The notes under the pieces are model-generated. The model saw nothing but the letters and a program-made list of their open reading frames with translations. It had not been told where the DNA came from and searched no databases. The translations under genes and the position numbers were made by a program. From the NCBI RefSeq assembly GCF_002090115.1, contig NZ_BBRK01000006.1, forward strand, positions 124,001-188,000: a stretch of 64,000 nt of DNA, written 5' to 3'. This document shows, piece by piece, positions 1 through 7,018 of the stretch (position 1 is the stretch's first letter; each line of letters starts with the position of its first letter). Origin of the DNA: Demequina sp. NBRC 110054. GTDB lineage: Bacteria > Actinomycetota > Actinomycetes > Actinomycetales > Demequinaceae.

Positions 1-1
1 C

Positions 2-634
2 TCTCCCAAGACGCAGTCCGCGCTCCTCGAATCGATGCAGGAGCGCAGGGTGACCGTCGACGGCACGACGCACCCTCTGCCGTCGCCCTTCCTCGTCGTC
101 GCGACCCAGAACCCCGTCGAGATGGAGGGCACCTACCCTCTGCCCGAGGCGCAGCGTGACCGCTTCATGACCCGCGTCGCGGTGGGCTATCCGTCTCCCG
201 ACGACGAGCTCGCGATGCTCGACAGCCACGACGGCGTCGACCCGCTGCAGTCCGTCTCCGCGGTGACCGACACCGAGACGCTCGCGCGCCTCATCTCCAT
301 CGCGCGCAGGATCTATGCAGCCCCGGCGATCAAGCAGTACATCGTCGACCTGGTCCGCGACACCAGGCAGGACCCGGCGCTGCGCCTCGGCGCCTCGCCG
401 CGCGCGTCCCTCCAGCTGCTTGCCGCGGCGAAGGGCCGCGCCGCGCTGCACGGACGCAACCACGTGCTGCCGGACGACCTCAAGGCGCTCGCCGTGGCGG
501 TGCTCGCGCACCGCGTGATGCCCTCCGTGGAGTCCCGCGCCGCGGGGCGGAGCGCCGAGTCGATCGTCGCCTCCCTCACGAGCAGCGTGCCTGTTCCCAC
601 CGAGGCGCGCGTCGGGTCGTCCCGCTCCGCATGA
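2..634 (+). CDS. MoxR-family AAA+ ATPase, 5' end outside the window
   Basis: This is the C-terminal part of a MoxR-type AAA+ ATPase; 210 residues are visible and the start lies upstream of base 1. The frame opens with SPKTQSALLESMQERRVTVDG, a region typical of MoxR proteins. A sensor-1 type ATQNP motif lies near visible residue 33 and a sensor-2 type LGASPRAS near residue 128. The Walker A part must lie in the missing 100 or so residues. MoxR ATPases are thought to act as chaperones that mature partner proteins. The stop overlaps the DUF58 start (ATGA), and a transglutaminase protein follows, which is the usual MoxR/DUF58/transglutaminase operon. Confidence 0.93.
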   Translation, partial: SPKTQSALLESMQERRVTVDGTTHPLPSPFLVVATQNPVEMEGTYPLPEAQRDRFMTRVAVGYPSPDDELAMLDSHDGVDPLQSVSAVTDTETLARLISIARRIYAAPAIKQYIVDLVRDTRQDPALRLGASPRASLQLLAAAKGRAALHGRNHVLPDDLKALAVAVLAHRVMPSVESRAAGRSAESIVASLTSSVPVPTEARVGSSRSA

Positions 635-1908
635 CCTCGCGCGGCACGTCGCAGGCTCGCACCGCTCCCGCGAGCGCGAGGCCGGGGCGCACGGAGACAG
701 TCGTCACCGCGCGCGGCATCGGGATGGCGGGCGCGAGCATCGCGGTCCTCGCCCTGGGCATCGGGCTCGCCTCGACCCTGCTGGTGTTCATCGGCATGAC
801 CGTGCTCGCCGCGACCCTGATCTCAGCCGCGTGGCTCGTCGGCGCGGTGCAGATGCTCAGGCGCCGGTTCCGCACCGCCCGCCGGGTCGTCGCGCCCTTC
901 CCGCTCGTCGTCGGGGAGCCGGGCTCGGTCACGGTCGACGTCGACGCGGTGCGCGCGACGCGACGCGTCCCCCGGCTCGACATCCGCGAGCAGGCCTCCC
1001 CCGAGCTCACCGGGCCGCGGCCGACGTCCGCCGAGGTCCTGCGAGCACCCGGCCGAGTCCGCCTCGCGTACGCGCTCCACCCCGACGCGCGAGGACGCTG
1101 GCCCCTGGGCCCGGCCGTCGTGCGCGTCTCCGATCCCTTCGGCCTCGCCTGGGCCGACACCCCGGTCGGCGCCGAGGAGGTCGTGCCGGTGCGGCCCCAG
1201 GTGGTCGATCTCGCCGCCGCAGGCGCGGCCCGCCTCGAAGGCCTCGAGCAGCTCTCGCGGGGCGCGCGGCGCGCATCGTCGGACGATGCGGCGGTGCGCG
1301 AGTACCGGGTGGGCGACGACCCACGTCGCGTCCACTGGCCCAGCACTGCCCGCCGCGGCAGCCTCGTCGTCCGCGCGGATGAGCACGCCGGCCGCCCGCC
1401 CGCGACACTGATCGTCGATCTGCCAGGCGACGAGGAGTCGCTCGAGACAGCCGTGTCCGCCGCCGCGTCGGTCGCGCTGAGCGTGATCGCCGACGGCCAC
1501 GGCCTCACGTTCGAGGTGCCAGGCAGCGTCGACTCACCGAGCTGGAACGCAGACGCGCCCGACGAGGCCCGTGCGGGCATTCTCGATGCGTGCGTCGACC
1601 TGCGGTCCCCCTCCACGGGGGACGGCGATGCGCTCGCTCAGGCCACGCACGCCGTACTGCGACGCGACGGCGCCGCCTCGCTCGTGATCGCCATGGTCGA
1701 GCCGCGCGGAGAGAGGGACACGGGACTCGTCGCGCTCTCGGGACTCGGTGCGGGAGGCCGCGCGATCGCGCTCGTGCGTGCCGGAGAGCGCGCGTCCGAG
1801 ACCCAGCGACTGCTCGCGCGCGGCGGATGGCGCTGCGCGATCTGGAACGATCTCGACGACCTCGCGGACGCCTGGGGATCCATCGCGGGCGGGACGGGGA
1901 AGTCATGA
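631..1908 (+). CDS. DUF58 domain membrane protein
   Basis: A 425-residue protein with two adjacent hydrophobic segments at about residues 30-75, followed by a soluble region. The DUF58 signature is clear at about 211-240, with REYRVGDDPRRVHWPSTAR. DUF58 proteins are regular partners of MoxR ATPases and resemble von Willebrand A-type folds; their exact role is not known. The start overlaps the MoxR stop by ATGA, and its own stop overlaps the transglutaminase start in the same way, so the three genes are translationally coupled. I infer a role in cell-envelope assembly from the partner genes only. Confidence 0.9.
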   Translation: MTSRGTSQARTAPASARPGRTETVVTARGIGMAGASIAVLALGIGLASTLLVFIGMTVLAATLISAAWLVGAVQMLRRRFRTARRVVAPFPLVVGEPGSVTVDVDAVRATRRVPRLDIREQASPELTGPRPTSAEVLRAPGRVRLAYALHPDARGRWPLGPAVVRVSDPFGLAWADTPVGAEEVVPVRPQVVDLAAAGAARLEGLEQLSRGARRASSDDAAVREYRVGDDPRRVHWPSTARRGSLVVRADEHAGRPPATLIVDLPGDEESLETAVSAAASVALSVIADGHGLTFEVPGSVDSPSWNADAPDEARAGILDACVDLRSPSTGDGDALAQATHAVLRRDGAASLVIAMVEPRGERDTGLVALSGLGAGGRAIALVRAGERASETQRLLARGGWRCAIWNDLDDLADAWGSIAGGTGKS

Positions 1909-4058
1909 ACGAGCCGACCCGCCGGGTCTCCCCCGCCGCGACGCTCCTGGTCGGGACCGCGAGCGTCGCGGGCCTGCTCGCGTACTCCGACCCGGTGGAG
2001 CTCGGGGCGTGGCTGCTTCCCGCGCTCGGCCTGCTCACCGGGCTCGTCGTCCTGCTCATGGCCGTGCGCCTGCTCACCCGGTCGCGCATCCTGCCCACCG
2101 CCCTCGGCCTGGCCGTCGGCATCACCGTCGCCGTCCCGATGCACACGGAAGAGTCGTTCCCCACTCCCGACGGGGTGCGCGCCCTCCTCGACGCGATCGG
2201 GGACGGCGCCGCGTTCGCGGCCACCTCGGTCGCCCCTGTGAGCGACGCCGCGCCACTCGGCGCCCTGGTCACCACGGGTCTCGCGCTGCTCTTCCTCATC
2301 GCCGAGCACCTCACGGTGTCCTGGCGCGCGGCAGGATTCGCGGGGGCCCTGCTCCTGCTGCCGTGGCTGCCTCCCATCGTGATGCCGTGGGCGGTGCCCT
2401 GGGTGCCCGCCGCGGTCGCGCTCGCCGCCTGGCTCGGCACGCTCGCGCTCACCTCGATGCACGAGGAGGTGACGCTTCCGCCGCGACTCGGAGCGTGGGC
2501 GGGCGCGACAGCGGCCGCGGTCGGGATGGCCGTGCTCGTCGCCCCGCTGTCCCCTGGAGTCCCCGGATGGGGCATGCTCCCGCAGACCAATCTCGCGAGC
2601 AGCTCCTCGACGAGGCTCGATCTGGGACTCGACCTGCGCGACTCCCTCAACACCAACTCCGAGTCGATCGTGCTCACGTACTCGACCGCCGGCGGGCCAC
2701 TCGACGTGCTGCGCCTGCGCACGCTCGAGGACTTCACCGGCGCGGATTGGGAGCGGCCCGACGACTCTGGCGTCGCCGAAGACACATCGGGCTGGATCCT
2801 GTGGCCCGAGCAGAGCCTGCTCACCCAGCAGCCCACGCAGACCGTCAGCATCTCCGTCGACACGCTGACCGAGGGGGCTCTGCCTCTCACGGTCGACCCG
2901 CGCACAGTGTCGGTGTCCGACGCCTGGAGCTACTACGCCGGCAGCGACGAGGTGCGCTCGGACTCGACCGACACCTCCGGCCTCGAGTACACGCTCGTCA
3001 CGGATCCCTCGTACGTCACCGCGGATCGGCTCCGCACCCTCTCTGGCCCGGACGTCGCCGGCGAGACGCTTGCGATCGCCGACGCGATCGACGCGGACCG
3101 CATCGGCGATCTGGCGGCGCAGATCGTCGCCGACGCGGGAGCGACGACCCGCTACGACGAGGCGGTCGCGATCCAGAACTGGCTTCGCGACCCCGCAGAG
3201 TTCACCTACGACACGACGGTCGCCCTTACCGGCGACGACGCCGTCTCCGAGTTCCTCGACACGCGAGAGGGCTACTGCGTCCAGTTCGCCACGACGATGG
3301 TCGTGATGGCCCGCACGCTCGATATCCCGGCCCGCGTCGGCGTCGGCTTCCTGGGTGGCGAGCAGATCGAGTCCGGCACCTACGAGGTCATCGCCGGCAA
3401 CGCGCACGCCTGGCCCGAGCTCTACTTCCCCGGTACCGGCTGGGTGCGCTTCGAGCCCACGCCCGCGGTCCAGGCGACCGCACCGTCGTATGCCTCGGGC
3501 GACGCGGACGACGCGAGTCCCACTCCCTCTCCGAGCGCGTCGCCCTCGGAGACAGCGGCCGCCGCAGCCACGCCCTCAGCGTCCTCCACGACGTCAGCGT
3601 CCCCCACGGCGCAGGCCGACCAGGAGGGATCCGAGACCAGCGGCGGATCCGGGTGGGCGGCCTGGGCCTTCCTCGCGATCGCGCTGATCGCCGCGGGCGC
3701 GATCGGATGGTTCGTGCTCCGCCGCCGCCAGGTGAGCGCCGCGGCCGCGCACGGCGCAGAGGCCGCATGGGCGCGCCTGCGTCAACGGCTTCCGGATGAT
3801 GCACGATGGCCGGCCTCCGCGACGCCCTTCGAGGCTGCGGCGCACATACGCGACACGGTCTCCCTCTCCGAGGAGGCGGACGCCGCGCTCACTGCGCTCA
3901 CCGAGGCCGTCGTGAGCAGCCGCTATGCGCCCGACTCCGGGCCGTCCGAGGGCCAGGGTGACTCGCAGGACTCCGTGGCGGACGAGTCGCTGTCGCTCGA
4001 GCGGCTCAGGGGTCTCGCCGACACCGTCGCTGACTCCGCGCGCAGCCACGAGTCGTAG
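1905..4058 (+). CDS. Membrane transglutaminase-like protein (TgpA type)
   Basis: A 717-residue protein. The ATG at 1905 is chosen because it overlaps the DUF58 stop. Residues 10 to about 210 form several membrane spans. The outer part holds a transglutaminase-like core: REGYCVQFATTM gives the catalytic Cys near residue 455, NAHAWPELYFPG gives the His near 498, and FEPTP near 515 has Glu where many relatives have Asp. A Ser/Thr/Ala/Pro-rich linker (about 530-580) leads to another membrane span (about 583-607) and a soluble C-terminal tail. The family belongs to the TgpA/DUF3488 group of MoxR operons. It probably acts on peptides or envelope proteins; the substrate is unknown. Confidence 0.9.
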   Translation: MNEPTRRVSPAATLLVGTASVAGLLAYSDPVELGAWLLPALGLLTGLVVLLMAVRLLTRSRILPTALGLAVGITVAVPMHTEESFPTPDGVRALLDAIGDGAAFAATSVAPVSDAAPLGALVTTGLALLFLIAEHLTVSWRAAGFAGALLLLPWLPPIVMPWAVPWVPAAVALAAWLGTLALTSMHEEVTLPPRLGAWAGATAAAVGMAVLVAPLSPGVPGWGMLPQTNLASSSSTRLDLGLDLRDSLNTNSESIVLTYSTAGGPLDVLRLRTLEDFTGADWERPDDSGVAEDTSGWILWPEQSLLTQQPTQTVSISVDTLTEGALPLTVDPRTVSVSDAWSYYAGSDEVRSDSTDTSGLEYTLVTDPSYVTADRLRTLSGPDVAGETLAIADAIDADRIGDLAAQIVADAGATTRYDEAVAIQNWLRDPAEFTYDTTVALTGDDAVSEFLDTREGYCVQFATTMVVMARTLDIPARVGVGFLGGEQIESGTYEVIAGNAHAWPELYFPGTGWVRFEPTPAVQATAPSYASGDADDASPTPSPSASPSETAAAAATPSASSTTSASPTAQADQEGSETSGGSGWAAWAFLAIALIAAGAIGWFVLRRRQVSAAAAHGAEAAWARLRQRLPDDARWPASATPFEAAAHIRDTVSLSEEADAALTALTEAVVSSRYAPDSGPSEGQGDSQDSVADESLSLERLRGLADTVADSARSHES

Positions 4059-4073
4059 CCAGGACCGCGTAGC

Positions 4074-4157
4074 GCGCGGCACGGCGAGGACCGGGTCACG
4101 GGCGCGGCACAGCGAGCGCCAGGTCGCGGGGGCGGCAAGGTGGACGCCGTGTCGCGG
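4074..4157. repeat. 28-bp imperfect tandem repeat, three units
   Basis: Three head-to-tail 28-bp units lie at 4074-4101, 4102-4129 and 4130-4157. By eye, units 1 and 2 differ at 5 positions and units 2 and 3 at 8. A decayed fourth copy may run to about 4186, since CGCCAGGTCGCG recurs there. The repeat sits between two convergent genes and encodes no recognisable protein. Confidence 0.75.
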
Positions 4158-4170
4158 GCACGAACTCAAA

Positions 4171-4188
4171 GGCGCGCCAGGTCGCGCC
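4171..4188 (-). terminator. Probable terminator of the DUF3040 gene
   Basis: GGCGCG and CGCGCC form a 6-bp stem around a 6-nt loop. Read on the minus strand the stem is followed by TTTGAGTT, a T-rich tail. It lies about 40 nt beyond the DUF3040 stop. Confidence 0.5.
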
Positions 4189-4227
4189 GAGCCTCCGAGC
4201 GAGGGGTCTACGCGCGGTGCGCGAGAG

Positions 4228-4617
4228 TCAGAAGTCGCCGTTCTCGCGACGACGGTCGTACCGCTCCTCCATGCGCTGGGTGAACGGCTTCTTGGTCGGG
4301 CGCGGCTTCGCGGCCGGTCCGCCCTTGCCCTTCGCCTTGGCTCCGGCGCCCTTGACAGGGGCAGCGGAGGATCCACCGAGCAGCGCCCACAGCGCCGACG
4401 CGACCATGACGGCGAAGCCGACGATCCCGAGCCAGAGGATCTGCGTGACGACGGCGATCACGACGACGCCGAGCCCCACGACCACTCCGACGACGCCCAG
4501 CGCGATCCTGCTGCGAGCCTTCGGGCCGCGCTTCATCGCGCGACCAAGCTGCGGGTCGGTGCCCAGGTCGCGCTCGAGCTGCTCGAGCACGCGCTGCTCG
4601 TACTCCGACAGCGGCAT
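4228..4617 (-). CDS. DUF3040 domain membrane protein
   Basis: A 129-residue protein. It begins with the DUF3040 pattern MPLSEYEQRVLEQLERDL, followed by two adjacent membrane spans at about residues 37-57 and 60-80. The C-terminus is rich in Lys, Arg, Pro and Ala. DUF3040 proteins are small actinobacterial membrane proteins, often near cell-division or wall genes, with no established function. A GGGAGGTGGCACC ribosome-binding region precedes the ATG. It is transcribed alone and diverges from the spermidine-synthase-like gene. Confidence 0.9.
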   Translation of the reverse strand: MPLSEYEQRVLEQLERDLGTDPQLGRAMKRGPKARSRIALGVVGVVVGLGVVVIAVVTQILWLGIVGFAVMVASALWALLGGSSAAPVKGAGAKAKGKGGPAAKPRPTKKPFTQRMEERYDRRRENGDF

Positions 4618-4704
4618 GGTGCCACCTCCCTACCCTCAACCAGGCCCGGGGTCCCACGGGCTTGGAAACAGTCTAGTTCTAAGCGCGACGGCAATCCAGC
4701 CGTC

Positions 4705-4710
4705 TAGTCT
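4705..4710 (+). promoter_or_regulatory. -10 element of a leaderless start
   Basis: TAGTCT ends exactly 6 nt before the ATG at 4717. No Shine-Dalgarno sequence can fit, so the mRNA is predicted to be leaderless. Confidence 0.55.
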
Positions 4711-4716
4711 GAGCGC

Positions 4717-5499
4717 ATGGCCCGGCGCAGGACACCTACGGACGAGATCGCGCCAGGAGTGCCGCGAGGAGTGGACTTCCCCATCGCGACGGGGACGGCA
4801 CGTCTGCAGGATGAACCCGATGGGACAACGTTCCTATGGGTCAATGGAGTTCCCAGCTCTCCGCTGCGCTCCGATCCGGAGATTCTCGACTTCGAGTACA
4901 TGGAGCGCTTCTCGGCGACGGTCGACGCCTGGGGCCCGCCCGCGAGGATGCTCGCGCTCCACGTCGGAGCCGCGGCGTGCGCCTTCCCGCGTCACCTCGC
5001 GCACCGGTTCCCCGACTCGGGCCATATCGCCGTCGACATCGACGCGACGCTGCCGGAGCTCGTGCGCACGTGGTGGGACCTGCCGCGAGCGCCGCGGCTG
5101 AGGATCCGTGCGCAGGATGGGCTCGAGGCACTCGTAGGTCGCGCGGACGCGAGCCTCGACCTCGTGGTGAGGGATGCCTTCGCGGGCGACGACACGCCGT
5201 CGCATCTCGCGGGAGAGGAATGGTGGGGTCATGCGAGCAGAGCGCTGCGCCCCGGGGGCCTCGTGCTCGCCAATGTGGGGACGAGGCCGGGATCGACCGC
5301 CACGCGGGGCGATCTCGCGGCCGCCCGCGCCGCCTTCGGCACGGTGATCGCGATCGGCGAGCACGCCGTGCTCAAGGGGCGTCGACGCGGGAACGTGGTG
5401 CTCGCCGCGTCGACGCGCCTCGATACAGATGTGCTCGCACGCTACGCCGCGTCGGCATCGCTGCCGACGGGCGTGCGGAGCGACTGGGCGCCCTCATAG
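4717..5499 (+). CDS. Spermidine-synthase-like methyltransferase-fold protein
   Basis: A 260-residue protein with a Rossmann-type methyltransferase fold. LHVGAAACAFPRHLA near residues 77-91 replaces the glycine-rich cofactor loop, VDIDA follows as the acidic strand end, and VRDAF near 151 matches the spermidine-synthase superfamily active-site region. The small N-terminal beta-domain of true spermidine synthases appears reduced. Actinobacteria carry many such homologues whose substrate is unproven, so aminopropyl transfer should not be assumed. The start is fixed by the -10 element 6 nt upstream. It converges with the cold-shock gene. Confidence 0.75.
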   Translation: MARRRTPTDEIAPGVPRGVDFPIATGTARLQDEPDGTTFLWVNGVPSSPLRSDPEILDFEYMERFSATVDAWGPPARMLALHVGAAACAFPRHLAHRFPDSGHIAVDIDATLPELVRTWWDLPRAPRLRIRAQDGLEALVGRADASLDLVVRDAFAGDDTPSHLAGEEWWGHASRALRPGGLVLANVGTRPGSTATRGDLAAARAAFGTVIAIGEHAVLKGRRRGNVVLAASTRLDTDVLARYAASASLPTGVRSDWAPS

Positions 5500-5505
5500 G
5501 CGCCC
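5486..5505. terminator. Bidirectional terminator hairpin
   Basis: GGGCGCC (5486-5492) and GGCGCCC (5499-5505) form a 7-bp stem around CTCATA. The hairpin overlaps the end of the spermidine-synthase-like gene and is followed on the plus strand by GTTCCTT. It lies between two convergent genes. Confidence 0.55.
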
Positions 5506-5514
5506 CGTCGTTCC

Positions 5515-5718
5515 TTAGAGCGGGCGGACGTTCGAGGCCTGCGGGCCCTTGGGGCCCTGCGTCACCTCGAACTCGACGCGCTGCTGCTCGTCGAGCGACT
5601 TGTAGCCGTCGGTCTCGATCGCCGAGTAGTGGACGAAGACGTCAGCGCCGCCACCGTCCTGGGCGATGAATCCAAAGCCCTTCTCAGCGTTGAACCACTT
5701 CACGGAACCCTGCGCCAT
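5515..5718 (-). CDS. cspA: Cold-shock protein, CspA family
   Basis: A 67-residue protein, the standard family length. It carries RNP1 (KGFGFI, residues 16-21) and RNP2 (VFVHY) of the cold-shock domain, and ends in the conserved [10 protein letters not shown]. It binds single-stranded RNA or DNA and acts as an RNA chaperone. The ATG at 5718 is chosen over an upstream in-frame start because it gives the exact family N-terminus ([14 protein letters not shown]) and has AGGGAGA about 8 nt before it. A leader of about 100 nt upstream is typical of cold-shock mRNAs. Confidence 0.97.
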   Translation of the reverse strand: MAQGSVKWFNAEKGFGFIAQDGGGADVFVHYSAIETDGYKSLDEQQRVEFEVTQGPKGPQASNVRPL

Positions 5719-5821
5719 GCGGGTGTCTCCCTTTACTTCAAATGCCCTGGGAGGGAAGCGCGACACCGTGCCGCGCTCGTCGCCGCAATGACTTCTCCCA
5801 CCCAGGCGGGCGGGTTCCTGC

Positions 5822-5848
5822 ACACTACGTTCTTGCAACCGGTACCAA
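5822..5848 (-). promoter_or_regulatory. Candidate promoter of the cold-shock gene
   Basis: On the minus strand TTGGTA (-35, 5848-5843) and TAGTGT (-10, 5827-5822) are 15 bp apart. This would give a 5' leader of roughly 100 nt before the ATG. The spacing is short, so the call is tentative. Confidence 0.35.
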
Positions 5849-5884
5849 GTGTGTCATGCAAGGGGCCACAAGCGCGACATGAAT

Positions 5885-5930
5885 CGGCGAGTCGGCCCCT
5901 GTTCGGCGGCTGCTCAGCACCGATTCGCCG
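5885..5930 (-). terminator. Long stem-loop after the PAC2 gene
   Basis: CGGCGAGTCGG (5885-5895) and CCGATTCGCCG (5920-5930) pair at 10 of 11 positions, with a 24-nt loop. The element lies 16 nt beyond the PAC2 stop. No clear T-run follows, as is common for actinobacterial terminators. Confidence 0.45.
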
Positions 5931-5946
5931 GCTGTGAGGCGACCGT

Positions 5947-6867
5947 TCAGCCCTGCGGGAACTCGGGCGGATGCTGACGCAGGTACTTCTCGAACTCCGC
6001 GCCGAGCTCGTCCGCGGAGGGGATGAGCCCCTCGCGCAGCATCTCGTCGTCGCGCGTCTCGGTGAAGGCGTCGAACTGCTCCTCGAGCGCCGCGACAAGA
6101 GCCTGCACCTCTTCCGACTCAGACATCTGGCGCGCGATCTCCTCCTCGGCGCGTTGGGCGTCCTCATCGAGCCGCTGCGGCTCAAGCACGAGTCCGGAGA
6201 GGTCCTCGAGGGCCGAGAGGGCGCGCTGCGCGGCCTGCGGGTAGGAGGACTGCGCGAGGTAGTGCGGGACGTGGACCGCCACATTCACCATGTCCAGGTC
6301 CCACTGCCCGAATCGGTACTCGAGCAGGTTCTGCGCGGACGCCGGAACCGTCACGGTGCCGAACATGCTCGGCTGGTCAGGCAGCAGGTCCTGCGAGGTG
6401 CCGTGCACGGTCACCCCGAGCGGGCGCGTGTGGGGCGCGGCCATGGGGATGCCGTGGGCGCCTAGCACGAGCCCTACGCCGAGACGCTCGACCATCGAGC
6501 GGACCTCGGCGATGTAGGCCTCCCAGCGGATGTCGGGCTCGAAGCCGTGCAGGAGGAGGAACGGCGTCCCCTCCACGTCGCGGACCATGTCGAGCACCAG
6601 CTCGGGCTCGTCGTACTCGGTCCACTCGTTCACGGAGAACGTCATCTCGGGACGACGCGAGCGGTAGTCGAGCAGCTCATCGATGTCGAAGGTCGCGACC
6701 CTCACGGGCTCGCCCAGCTCGAGCAGGTGCTCGCCGACGAGCCTGCCCGCCTTGCCTCCATCGATGAAGCCACGCAGCACGTGCATCATCACGGCGCCCT
6801 CCGACGGAGCTACCTCCGCCCAGGCCGCGACGCCCTCGGGGTCCCACGTCACCAGCTTCGTGTCCAT
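5947..6867 (-). CDS. PAC2-family protein
   Basis: A 306-residue protein. It shows the pattern of the PAC2 (proteasome assembly chaperone-like) family: MMHVLRGFIDGGKAGRLVGE early, FDIDELLDYRSRRP near residue 61, and a long acidic helical C-terminus from about 220. Actinobacterial PAC2 proteins are cytoplasmic and conserved, but whether they act on the proteasome is not settled. The ATG is preceded by GGGAGG. It stands as a single gene, divergent from the HelD-type helicase. Confidence 0.88.
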   Translation of the reverse strand: MDTKLVTWDPEGVAAWAEVAPSEGAVMMHVLRGFIDGGKAGRLVGEHLLELGEPVRVATFDIDELLDYRSRRPEMTFSVNEWTEYDEPELVLDMVRDVEGTPFLLLHGFEPDIRWEAYIAEVRSMVERLGVGLVLGAHGIPMAAPHTRPLGVTVHGTSQDLLPDQPSMFGTVTVPASAQNLLEYRFGQWDLDMVNVAVHVPHYLAQSSYPQAAQRALSALEDLSGLVLEPQRLDEDAQRAEEEIARQMSESEEVQALVAALEEQFDAFTETRDDEMLREGLIPSADELGAEFEKYLRQHPPEFPQG

Positions 6868-6962
6868 ATCCGTTCATCCTCCCATGCCGCAATGCTGGGA
6901 CCAGGAACTTCCGCGTGCGGCGAAAGATTCCGCGAAAGGGGTGCGTCGGGCCCTCCCGATCC

Positions 6963-6971
6963 TGCGATAAT
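6963..6971 (+). promoter_or_regulatory. Extended -10 promoter of the HelD-type gene
   Basis: TGCGATAAT is an extended -10 element (TGN followed by GATAAT). No good -35 lies 17 nt upstream, which fits an extended -10 promoter. Transcription would start about 40 nt before the gene. Confidence 0.45.
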
Positions 6972-7018
6972 GGTTGACCGCCTGCCACGGACGAACACCC
7001 GACCCGAGGGATATGCCA

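Noticed and set aside
4074..4157. Possible short CRISPR array
   Set aside because: The 28-bp units adjoin directly and diverge; there are no spacers and no cas genes in the window.
6868..7018. Rifamycin-associated element before the HelD-type gene
   Set aside because: No paired GGGGCTT-type arms are present in the 151-bp gap.
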